NCBI GenBank assembly: GCA_016235045.1
Contig: JACRME010000033.1
Location: forward strand, 145,520-209,519
Reading direction: 5' to 3'
Source of the DNA: Nitrosomonadales bacterium
GTDB lineage: Bacteria; Pseudomonadota; Gammaproteobacteria; Burkholderiales; Gallionellaceae
Length of the DNA: 64,000 nucleotides
Both the position numbers and the translations under genes were made by a program. Below are positions 17,685 through 24,833 of this stretch, one piece after another. Every line of letters begins with the position of its first letter. Position 1 is the stretch's first letter. Under the pieces are notes generated by a model, which was given only the letters and a program-made list of their open reading frames with translations, was not told the DNA's origin and made no database searches.

Positions 17685-17708
17685 CAAACCGGATTCCAAA
17701 AATCGCGC

Positions 17709-17812
17709 TCTCCTCCATGCAGGGGGAGGTGGGGTGGGGTGTAGAAGCTCGGCATGGGCACAATCAAAATTTCTACCCCCATCCCGGCCTTCCCCCTGCA
17801 TGGGGGAAGGAG
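17709..17812. repeat. Paired palindrome, CCCCCTGCAGGGGG family
   Basis: tcctccatgcagggggaggt with gtagaag, and ttctacccccat with tccccctgcatgggggaagg, form the same inverted arrangement as near 11.9 and 44.4 kb. Confidence 0.75.
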
Positions 17813-17863
17813 TTAAAGGTAGGGAGCGCAAGCGCACCCTACCAATAGTTCGCTAAATCATTC

Positions 17864-17931
17864 GTCGCACCGGCGCAAGCCGGTGTCCGGTTGATTGAAG
17901 CACCGGATTCCGGCCTGCACCGGAACGACGA
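17864..17931. repeat. REP-like paired palindrome (ATTCCGGC family)
   Basis: gtcgcaccggcgcaagccgg and accggattccggcctgcacc form two palindromic units separated by a short spacer, as at 4291-4358. Confidence 0.7.
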
Positions 17932-17933
17932 AC

Positions 17934-18935
17934 TCAGGTCTTGGGTACGAAAGTAAACGCGTCCGAATAGAACGCGTCGTTGGGCAAACCGCGCCGGGTC
18001 GTGAACTCGCGATGGGTGGCTTCCACCATCACCGGCGCGCCGCAGGAATACACGGCGTGGCCCGACAAATCCTTGAAGTCATCCAGCACCGCCTGATGCA
18101 CCAGGCCGGTACGGCCGCTCCACGGTTCGTCCGAAACCACCGGGACGAATTTGATGCCCTGCGCTTCCCACGCTTTCACCTTGTCCAGCATGTAGAGGTC
18201 GGATTGCAGGCGCACGCCCCAGTAGAAATGCATTTCGCGCTGGAAGCCGATATGCAGCGCATGCTCGATGATGGCCTTGACCGGGGCGAAGCCGGTGCCG
18301 CTGGCGACGAAGACGATGGGCTTGGGCGAGTCTTCATGCAGGAAGAAATTGCCGAGCGGGCCCTTGATGCGCAGGATGTCGCGCTCTTTCATCGCATTGA
18401 ACACATGCTGCGTGAAGGTGCCGCCGGGGATGTTGCGCACGTGCAGTTCCAGCAGCGCGTCGTCGTGCGGCGCATTGGCCAGCGAGAAGCTGCGCGGCTT
18501 GCCTTCTTTTTGCAGGATATCGATATATTGGCCGGCGAGGAATTGCATGCGCTCGTTGGCGGGCAGCTTGAGGTACAGCGCCATCACGTCGCCGGTCAGC
18601 CTGACCATTTTTTCCACGCGGCAGGGCAACGTTTTCACAACGATCTCCTGCGCGGAAGTGACTTCATGGCTTTCGACCACCAGATCGGAAAGCGGCTTGG
18701 CGCAGCAGAACAAGGCCATTCCGGCGGCCTTTTCCTCTTCGCTCAGCGCGAAGGCCTGGGCCTTGCCGTGATCCACCAAGCCCTGCAACACCTTGCCCTT
18801 GCACGCGCCGCAGGCGCCGTCGCGGCAGCTATAGGGCAGCGTATATCCGTGCTCCAGCGCGGCTTCGAGAATGGTCTCGCTGGCATCATTGGGGAACGTG
18901 TGATTGCTGGGGTGAATGGTGGTCTTGAAACTCAT
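17934..18935 (-). CDS. NAD(P)H-flavin reductase with N-terminal 2Fe-2S ferredoxin domain (AscD-like)
   Basis: The product has 333 residues. The plant-type ferredoxin domain (about 1-90) carries SCRDGACGACKGKV and a distal Cys in LFCCAKP, enough for a 2Fe-2S cluster. An FAD-binding barrel follows, with the RSFSLAN flavin motif, then an NAD-binding domain with VFVASGTGFAPVKAI. Enzymes of this layout pass electrons from NAD(P)H through FAD and the cluster to an oxygenase or dehydrase. Homologues are often called CDP-6-deoxy-delta-3,4-glucoseen reductase, but no deoxysugar genes lie nearby, so the partner is unknown. A REP pair abuts the stop codon. Confidence 0.85.
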   Translation of the reverse strand: MSFKTTIHPSNHTFPNDASETILEAALEHGYTLPYSCRDGACGACKGKVLQGLVDHGKAQAFALSEEEKAAGMALFCCAKPLSDLVVESHEVTSAQEIVVKTLPCRVEKMVRLTGDVMALYLKLPANERMQFLAGQYIDILQKEGKPRSFSLANAPHDDALLELHVRNIPGGTFTQHVFNAMKERDILRIKGPLGNFFLHEDSPKPIVFVASGTGFAPVKAIIEHALHIGFQREMHFYWGVRLQSDLYMLDKVKAWEAQGIKFVPVVSDEPWSGRTGLVHQAVLDDFKDLSGHAVYSCGAPVMVEATHREFTTRRGLPNDAFYSDAFTFVPKT

Positions 18936-18983
18936 GTTATTTCCGGATGAATGGAGGGCGCGATTTTAACGCATAATCCCGGT

Positions 18984-19868
18984 ATGAAACGACTGCTCAT
19001 TATCGGTTGCGGCTTCACCGCGCGCCGCGCCATCCCGCTGCTGGCCCGCCATTTCCGCCTTTATGTGCTGGTGCGGAACGAAGCGCAGAAAGCCGGGTTG
19101 AGCGCCCGCGGCGTCACGCCCGTTTCCGGCGATCTGGACGATCGCGCGAGCCTGTCCAGGATCGCGGGCCTGGCCGATGTCGTGCTGCATCTCGCGCCGC
19201 CGGCGGGCGAAGGCGCAATCGACAGCCGCACCCGGCATCTGCTCTCCGCACTGTCGCAGGGCACACTGCCGAAGCGCCTCGTCTATATCAGCACCAGCGG
19301 CGTGTATGGCGATTGCGGCGGAGCCTGGGTGGACGAGACAAGCGTGCCGCACCCGCAAACCGCGCGCGCGCAACGCCGCGTGGATGCGGAATTGCAGATA
19401 CGCGACTGGGCGCAGCGCAACGGCGTGGGCGCCTGCATTTTGCGCGTGCCCGGCATCTACGCGGAGAACCGCATGCCGCTGGATCGCATCCGCGTCAGCA
19501 TGCCGGCCATCGTGGCGGAGGAAGACAGCTACACCAACCACATCCACGCCGACGACCTGGTGCGCATCATCGTTGCCGCGCTGCGCAACGGCAAACCGAA
19601 CCGCGTGTACCACGCCAGCGACGACAGCCGGATGCTGATGGGCGATTACCTGGATGCGGTGGCGGACGCCTATCGCCTGCGCCGCCCGCCGCGCATCGCG
19701 CGCGAAAAGGCGCAACGCACGCTGCCGGATACGTTGCTGTCGTTCATGAACGAATCGCGGCGGTTGACGAACCTGCGCCTGAAACGGGAACTGAAAGTGA
19801 AGCTGCGCTATCCGACCGTGGCGGATTTGCTACAGGCCGTCAAACATCCCCGAACGGTTTCTTCGTAA
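18984..19868 (+). CDS. NAD(P)-dependent SDR/epimerase-like oxidoreductase (YeeZ-type)
   Basis: The product has 294 residues from the ATG at 18984, which starts directly before the Rossmann fold (MKRLLIIGCGFTARRA); an upstream ATG at 18951 is less likely. The glycine motif is GCGFTA rather than GxxGxxG, as in the YeeZ group. The catalytic segment YISTSGVYGDCGG and a substrate-side block (HIHADDLVRIIVAAL) fit an extended SDR. The reaction is not known for this group. It is divergent from the flavin reductase with 48 bases between starts, so the two may share regulation. Confidence 0.8.
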   Translation: MKRLLIIGCGFTARRAIPLLARHFRLYVLVRNEAQKAGLSARGVTPVSGDLDDRASLSRIAGLADVVLHLAPPAGEGAIDSRTRHLLSALSQGTLPKRLVYISTSGVYGDCGGAWVDETSVPHPQTARAQRRVDAELQIRDWAQRNGVGACILRVPGIYAENRMPLDRIRVSMPAIVAEEDSYTNHIHADDLVRIIVAALRNGKPNRVYHASDDSRMLMGDYLDAVADAYRLRRPPRIAREKAQRTLPDTLLSFMNESRRLTNLRLKRELKVKLRYPTVADLLQAVKHPRTVSS

Positions 19869-20046
19869 CGCCGTTCTGGAAATATGCTGCCAATAGAGCG
19901 CGTTAGGCTGGTCCGGCGACCCCTGCCGACCTGGAAATCCATCTGTTGTACCTTGGTACAATTGTTCTGCCACCCCAAAGCCGGTCAAATGCCATCCTAG
20001 GATATCGGGCAATCGAGCGGCACTTAATTACAAAGGGGTAGCGACA

Positions 20047-20787
20047 ATGACCAAGAACAAGAGCTTACGCGGGTTGTCCGTAGCGGCACTTGCTGCAACT
20101 GCGCTGTTTGCAGCGCAGCCAGCCGCGGCGGACGTGATCGAAATCAATAATTTCTGGGCCGACGCCGGCTACGTCACCCTCGATTTTACCGGGACGAACT
20201 GGCACGACGGAAGCACCGTCACCGGCTTGCACGAAAGCGGCGGCGCGGGCGGTTTCCTGACCTACAACCAGACAACCGATCCCGGTCAGCAAAGCCCGTT
20301 CCAGTCGTTCTGCGTGGACATCTTCCACAGCTTCGGTTTTGCCGTTGCATCCGAAGACACGCTGCAACCCGCCTCGATCATCAGCGCGGAAGCGGCTGCC
20401 GACCTGGGGCAACTGTACACGAATCACCATAACGAAATCGACTCGATGGGCAGCAGCGCCACCAACGAGTCGGCATTCCAGTTGGCAGTATGGGAAATCG
20501 TGAACGAAAATTCAGGCGCCTACAATATCGGCGCGGGCGATTTCATGGCGTCGGGAACGGGCAGTTCCCTTGCCCAGGCATGGTTGAACGAACTGAGCAC
20601 CCCCTCCGCCAGCGATTACGTTGCCAACATCTGGACCGTCCAGTCCATGCTGACGACCGGCCACGGCTATGCGCAGGATGTCGTCGTTTTCGCACCGGTT
20701 CCGGAACCCCAAACCTACGCCATGATGCTGGTTGGCCTGGGCCTGCTGGGCTTCTCGGCACGACGCAAGAACCAGAACCTGGGTTAA
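20047..20787 (+). CDS. PEP-CTERM sorting-domain exported protein
   Basis: The product has 246 residues; AAAGGGG lies upstream. A signal peptide (about 1-28, ending AAA/D) precedes a low-charge extracellular domain with one Cys and several Asn/Ser/Thr-rich stretches. It ends with the PEP-CTERM signal: VPEPQTYAMM, a hydrophobic helix, and the basic tail SARRKNQ. Such proteins are processed by an exosortase and placed at the surface, usually along with exopolysaccharide. The exosortase is not in this window. The function of the exported part is unknown. A strong terminator follows. Confidence 0.9.
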   Translation: MTKNKSLRGLSVAALAATALFAAQPAAADVIEINNFWADAGYVTLDFTGTNWHDGSTVTGLHESGGAGGFLTYNQTTDPGQQSPFQSFCVDIFHSFGFAVASEDTLQPASIISAEAAADLGQLYTNHHNEIDSMGSSATNESAFQLAVWEIVNENSGAYNIGAGDFMASGTGSSLAQAWLNELSTPSASDYVANIWTVQSMLTTGHGYAQDVVVFAPVPEPQTYAMMLVGLGLLGFSARRKNQNLG

Positions 20788-20861
20788 ACGTGCAGGTGCG
20801 GATTTATTCGCACGGGTCAAGAAGCATGAGCGAATGAATTCGCACCTACAACGTCGCAAGC

Positions 20862-20892
20862 AACCCCGCCCTGGTGGCGGGGTTTGTGTTTT
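20862..20892 (+). terminator. Intrinsic terminator after PEP-CTERM gene
   Basis: aaccccgcc and ggcggggtt pair across CTGG(T), followed by tgtgtttt. Confidence 0.75.
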
Positions 20893-20924
20893 ATGGCAGG
20901 AAGAATCTATAGGTACTGAGTTGT

Positions 20925-20971
20925 AGGTGCGCTTGCGCACCAGAGCTATTTGGTGCGCAAGCGCACCCTGC
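20925..20971. repeat. Inverted repeat GTGCGCTTGCGCACC
   Basis: Two palindromic gtgcgcttgcgcac-type units (one per strand) lie between the PEP-CTERM gene and the end of the relA-like gene. A related gtgcgga/cgcacc pair is at about 20794-20849. Confidence 0.65.
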
Positions 20972-20998
20972 ATCGATGGCTTGCAGCCAGACCCGGCG

Positions 20999-22972
20999 TC
21001 ACACTTTTTTCGCCGCCCACGTCGCCTCCAGCAACCTGTCCCGCCGGTCCTGTGGCACGCGTTGCATGAACGAGCAGTCCTCGCGGTGGAGGGTGATGCC
21101 GAGGCGGGTGGTGTAGCCGACGATGCGGTCGGGCGGTTCGGGGTTGCAGCATTTCGCCATGCGCACGGTCAGGTTGCCGACGCCTTCGATGAGTACGCCG
21201 CTGGAGGAGGTGCGCGGTACGGCGGTCTTCTGCGGCGCGGGCTTGGGCACGACGACCTTGGTCGGCGCTTCCTGCTGCGCGGCGGTGGCGATGCGGTTCT
21301 GCTTGACCTCGTCGCGGCCGATGGCGGCAAGCAATTCGTCCAGTTTGTTGAAGCGCAGGCGCTGCGCGAGTTTTTCCTGGTTGAGGTCGGTGACGCCGAG
21401 GCGGTGCAGTTCGCGGTCGAGGATGGCGCGGCCTTCGGCGATGCTCACGTCGAGGTTCTGCGTGGAGAACCAGTGGCGCACCTTGGCGCGCGCGCGCGCA
21501 CTCTTCAGGAAGCCGAGCTGCGGCGACAGCCAGTCGCGGCTGGGCGCGCCCACCTTGGTGGTGAGTATCTCCACGCGCTGGCCGGTCTGCAGTTTGTAGT
21601 TGAGCGGAACGATGCTGCCGTCCACCTTGGCGCCGCGGGTGCGGTGGCCGAGGTCGGTGTGCAGCACGTAGGCGAAGTCCACCGGCGTTGCGCCCTTCGG
21701 CAGGTCGATCACCTTGCCCTGCGGCGTCAGCACGTACACGCGATCCTGCAGCAGTTCGTTGCGGAACTGTTCCTGCAACTCGCCGCTGTCGGCCAGTTCG
21801 GCTTTCCACGCCAGGATCTGGCGCAGCCAGGCGATCTTCTCGTCCACGCCGCTTTCGGTTTTTTTGTTTTCCTTGTAGCGCCAGTGCGCCGCCACGCCCA
21901 GCTCGGAATCGTGGTGCATCTGCTGCGTGCGGATCTGCACTTCCACCGAAAGCTCGCGCGGGCCTGTCACGGCGGTGTGCAGCGAGCGGTAGCCGTTGGG
22001 CTTGGGGCGCGCGATGTAGTCGTCGAACTCCTTCTGGATCGGCGTCCACAACTCGTGCACGATGGAGAGCGCGGCATAGCATTGCTCGATGTCGTCGACG
22101 AGGATGCGCACGGCGCGCACATCGTAGAGCTGGTCGAAGTCGAGTTGCTTGCGCTTCATCTTGTTGATGATGCTGTAGATGTGTTTCGGGCGTCCGGTCA
22201 CGTCGGCCTTGATGCCGGACTGCGCCAGCGACTGCCGCAGTTGCTCCAGTACATCGGCGATGTAACGTTCGCGATCCACGCGTCTTTCGTCCAGCAGCTT
22301 GGCGATTTTCTTGTACAGCGCCGGCTCCAGATAGCGCATCGACAGGTCTTCCAGCTCCCACTTGATCTGCCACACGCCGAGGCGGTTCGCCAGCGGCGCG
22401 AAGATGCTGTGCGTCTCCTGCGCGACCAGCTTCTGCTGTTCGGGCGTTGCGCCGGAGAGCGTGCGCAGGGTCTGCGTGCGCTCGGCGAGTTTGATCAGCA
22501 CCACGCGGATGTCTTCCACCATCGCCAGCAGCATTTTGCGCAGGCTCTCAATCTGCTGTGCCTGCGCCTCCTTGTCTTTTCCGGCAGAACGCATCTCGCT
22601 GAACTGGCGTATCTGTTCCATGCGCGAGATGCCGTCGACCATCGCGGTGACGTTCCGGCCGAAGCGTTCGGTCAGCACCTCGTTCCAGCCTTCGAGCAAT
22701 TCCGGCACCGCATGCAGCGCAGTGGCGGCGATGGTCTCGTGATCCATGTTCAGGCCGATGAGGATGGAGGCCGAGCCGAGCGCGTGCTGCAGCAGCGGCG
22801 TGCCGGTGACCACGGCCTTGCCGTGATAAAGCGGCGCGGCGAATTCGCAGGCGTTGCGGATCAACTCGATCTCGGCGGGCGCGAACACCTCAGACAGCGC
22901 CGCCAGCCAGTTCCGGATGTCGGCGCTGTCCTCTCCGGCGAGCGGGGGAAATTGATGCTGAATCGAGACCAT
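20999..22972 (-). CDS. relA: RelA-type (p)ppGpp synthetase lacking the C-terminal ACT domain
   Basis: The product has 657 residues, about 80-90 shorter than usual RelA. The N-terminal hydrolase-like domain is degenerate: where active enzymes have an HD pair, this reads TALHAVPELL, so hydrolysis is unlikely. The synthetase domain (about 225-340; KPNGYRSLHTAV, VEVQIRTQQMH) and TGS domain (VYVLTPQGKVIDLP, DFAYVLHTDLG) follow, then the Cys-rich zinc-finger region (MAKCCNP, RLGITLHREDC). The protein stops at DRRDRLLEATWAAKKV, where an ACT/RRM domain would begin. It should make (p)ppGpp during starvation. The truncation could alter ribosome sensing. Confidence 0.88.
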   Translation of the reverse strand: MVSIQHQFPPLAGEDSADIRNWLAALSEVFAPAEIELIRNACEFAAPLYHGKAVVTGTPLLQHALGSASILIGLNMDHETIAATALHAVPELLEGWNEVLTERFGRNVTAMVDGISRMEQIRQFSEMRSAGKDKEAQAQQIESLRKMLLAMVEDIRVVLIKLAERTQTLRTLSGATPEQQKLVAQETHSIFAPLANRLGVWQIKWELEDLSMRYLEPALYKKIAKLLDERRVDRERYIADVLEQLRQSLAQSGIKADVTGRPKHIYSIINKMKRKQLDFDQLYDVRAVRILVDDIEQCYAALSIVHELWTPIQKEFDDYIARPKPNGYRSLHTAVTGPRELSVEVQIRTQQMHHDSELGVAAHWRYKENKKTESGVDEKIAWLRQILAWKAELADSGELQEQFRNELLQDRVYVLTPQGKVIDLPKGATPVDFAYVLHTDLGHRTRGAKVDGSIVPLNYKLQTGQRVEILTTKVGAPSRDWLSPQLGFLKSARARAKVRHWFSTQNLDVSIAEGRAILDRELHRLGVTDLNQEKLAQRLRFNKLDELLAAIGRDEVKQNRIATAAQQEAPTKVVVPKPAPQKTAVPRTSSSGVLIEGVGNLTVRMAKCCNPEPPDRIVGYTTRLGITLHREDCSFMQRVPQDRRDRLLEATWAAKKV

Positions 22973-23010
22973 GATCTAGGGAGTCAAAGGCGAATATGTC
23001 GTTGCGGCAG

Positions 23011-23066
23011 CGCCGACGCTCCGTCGGCAACCTTTAAAAAAAGCCGACGGGACGTCGGCGCTCCCG
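23011..23066. repeat. Palindromic repeat GCCGACG...CGTCGGC
   Basis: gcgccgacgctccgtcggc and gccgacgggacgtcggcgc are inverted around caacctttaaaaaaa between relA and trpD. A single unit recurs at 50741-50765. Confidence 0.65.
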
Positions 23067-23102
23067 CAGCCCACCTGCGCGAATATTATTAGTTGCAAAA
23101 TT

Positions 23103-24122
23103 TCAGGCGTTGCTGACCTGGACCAACTGCGCCAGCTTGTCCTTCGCCGCCCCGCAAGCGATCGCCTCGGCGGCCTTCTGCACGCCCTTTGCCAGCGTAT
23201 CGGCCACTCCCGCTGCGTAGATCGCGGCACCCGCGTTGAGCAGCACGATGTCGCGCGCCGGGCCGGCCTCGTTATCCAGCACGGCCACCAGCATGGCCTT
23301 GGCGCGGCCGGCGTCCGCGACCTTGATGGCATCCAGCGGTGCGCGCTGCAAGCCGAACTGCTCCGGCGTGACGGTGTATTCGCTTACCTGGCCGTCCTTC
23401 AATTCGGCCACGTTGGTCGGGCCGCTGAGGGTGATCTCGTCCAGTCCGTCGCTGCCGTTCACCACCAGCACATGGCGGCTGCCGAGGCGCTGCAGCACGC
23501 GCGCCTGGATGCCGACCAGGTCGGGATGGAATACGCCCATTACCTGGTTTTCGGCGCCTGCCGGGTTGGTGAGCGGGCCCAACACGTTGAACAGGGTGCG
23601 CACGCCCAGTTCCTTGCGCACCGGCGCGGCGTATTTCATCGCGCCGTGGAAGTTGGGGGCGAACATGAAGCCGATGCCGATCTGGTCGATGCTGTGTGCG
23701 ACCTGCTCGGGTTTCAGGTTGAGGTTCACCCCCAGCGCTTCCAGCACATCGGCCGAACCGCAGGTGGAAGAAACGGAGCGGCCGCCATGCTTGGCCACGC
23801 GCGCGCCCGCTGCCGCGGCCACGAAGGCGCTGGCGGTGGAGATGTTGAAGGTGTGCGCGGCGTCGCCGCCGGTGCCGCAGGTGTCGACCAGGTGGTCGCG
23901 CTTGCTGACCGGCACCTTGCTGGCGAACTCGCGCATCACAAAGGCGGCGGCGGAGATTTCGCCGATGGTTTCCTTTTTCACCCGCAGGCCGACCAGGATC
24001 GCCGCGATCATGGTGGGCGTGACTTCGCCGCTCATGATCTGGCGCATCAGCGACAGCATCTCGTCGTAGAAAATTTCGCGTTGCTCGATCAGGCGTACCA
24101 GCGCTTGTTGCGGTGTGATCAT
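23103..24122 (-). CDS. trpD: Anthranilate phosphoribosyltransferase
   Basis: The product has 339 residues, the normal size. It transfers the phosphoribosyl group from PRPP to anthranilate in tryptophan synthesis. Signatures are [18 protein letters not shown] (PRPP binding), [22 protein letters not shown] and the C-terminal [17 protein letters not shown]. The start at 24122 lies two bases after the trpG stop and follows a purine-rich site (GGGAAAAAG), so trpG and trpD are co-translated. trpE is 3 kb away on the same strand, separated by an oppositely oriented signalling gene. Confidence 0.97.
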   Translation of the reverse strand: MITPQQALVRLIEQREIFYDEMLSLMRQIMSGEVTPTMIAAILVGLRVKKETIGEISAAAFVMREFASKVPVSKRDHLVDTCGTGGDAAHTFNISTASAFVAAAAGARVAKHGGRSVSSTCGSADVLEALGVNLNLKPEQVAHSIDQIGIGFMFAPNFHGAMKYAAPVRKELGVRTLFNVLGPLTNPAGAENQVMGVFHPDLVGIQARVLQRLGSRHVLVVNGSDGLDEITLSGPTNVAELKDGQVSEYTVTPEQFGLQRAPLDAIKVADAGRAKAMLVAVLDNEAGPARDIVLLNAGAAIYAAGVADTLAKGVQKAAEAIACGAAKDKLAQLVQVSNA

Positions 24123-24124
24123 GA

Positions 24125-24694
24125 TTACTTTTTCCCTTCCAGAAAGTTCTTCAGCATGGCGTGCCCGTGTTCGGTGAGGATGGACTCGGGGTGGAACTGC
24201 ACCCCGTGCACCGCCAGCGTCTTGTGGCGCACGCCCATGATCTCGCCGTCGTCCGTCCAGGCGGTGATCTCCAGGCAATCCGGCAGCGTCTCGCGCTCGA
24301 TCACCAGCGAGTGGTAGCGCGTGGCGGTAAAGGGATTGGGCAGGCCGGTGAAGACGCTGTTGCCGCTGTGGTGGATCAGCGAGGTCTTGCCGTGCATCAG
24401 CGTCTTGGCGTGGATGATCTTGCCGCCGAAGGCCTGGCCTATGCTCTGGTGGCCCAGGCACACGCCCAGCAACGGGATTTTTCCGGCGAAGTGTTTGATC
24501 GCGGCGACCGATACGCCGGCTTCGGTGGGCGTGCAGGGCCCCGGGGAGACGACGATGTGCTGCGGGTTCAGCTTCCCGATCTGCTCGACGCCGATCTCGT
24601 CGTTGCGGTATACCACCACGTCGGCGCCGAGTTCGGCGAAATACTGCACCAGGTTGTAGGTGAAGGAGTCGTAATTGTCTATCATCAACAGCAT
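24125..24694 (-). CDS. trpG: Anthranilate synthase component II (glutamine amidotransferase)
   Basis: The product has 189 residues. It releases ammonia from glutamine for TrpE. The start of the protein, [18 protein letters not shown], is diagnostic. The class-I amidotransferase triad is visible as Cys79 (GVCLGHQ) and the late HPES motif ([13 protein letters not shown]). In many bacteria the same subunit also serves PabB; no pabB is seen here. It is translationally linked to trpD. Confidence 0.97.
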   Translation of the reverse strand: MLLMIDNYDSFTYNLVQYFAELGADVVVYRNDEIGVEQIGKLNPQHIVVSPGPCTPTEAGVSVAAIKHFAGKIPLLGVCLGHQSIGQAFGGKIIHAKTLMHGKTSLIHHSGNSVFTGLPNPFTATRYHSLVIERETLPDCLEITAWTDDGEIMGVRHKTLAVHGVQFHPESILTEHGHAMLKNFLEGKK

Positions 24695-24833
24695 GTTGGG
24701 TTCCTAGCTTTTAAGGGTGTGTTGTCCGAGCCTGTCCATGCGTTTGGTGGCAGAATGCCGAAAGCAGGGCAACACATCCGGTCAGGCAGCGATTCTCCCC
24801 TAAAACCGGTCGCAGGAAAACCGCTCTGTTGCC

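Larger units (their letters stand above)
17570..17933. other. Repeat-rich intergenic stretch
   Basis: No gene. In order it holds an ATTCCGGC REP unit (17586-17612), a strong terminator (17624-17684), a CCCCCTGCAGGGGG pair (17709-17812), a short gagcgcaagcgc repeat (about 17819-17843) and a second REP pair (17864-17931). Confidence 0.7.

Noticed and set aside
20927..23092. A 721-codon plus-strand frame opposite relA
   Set aside because: Antisense shadow of a clear RelA gene with no family features.
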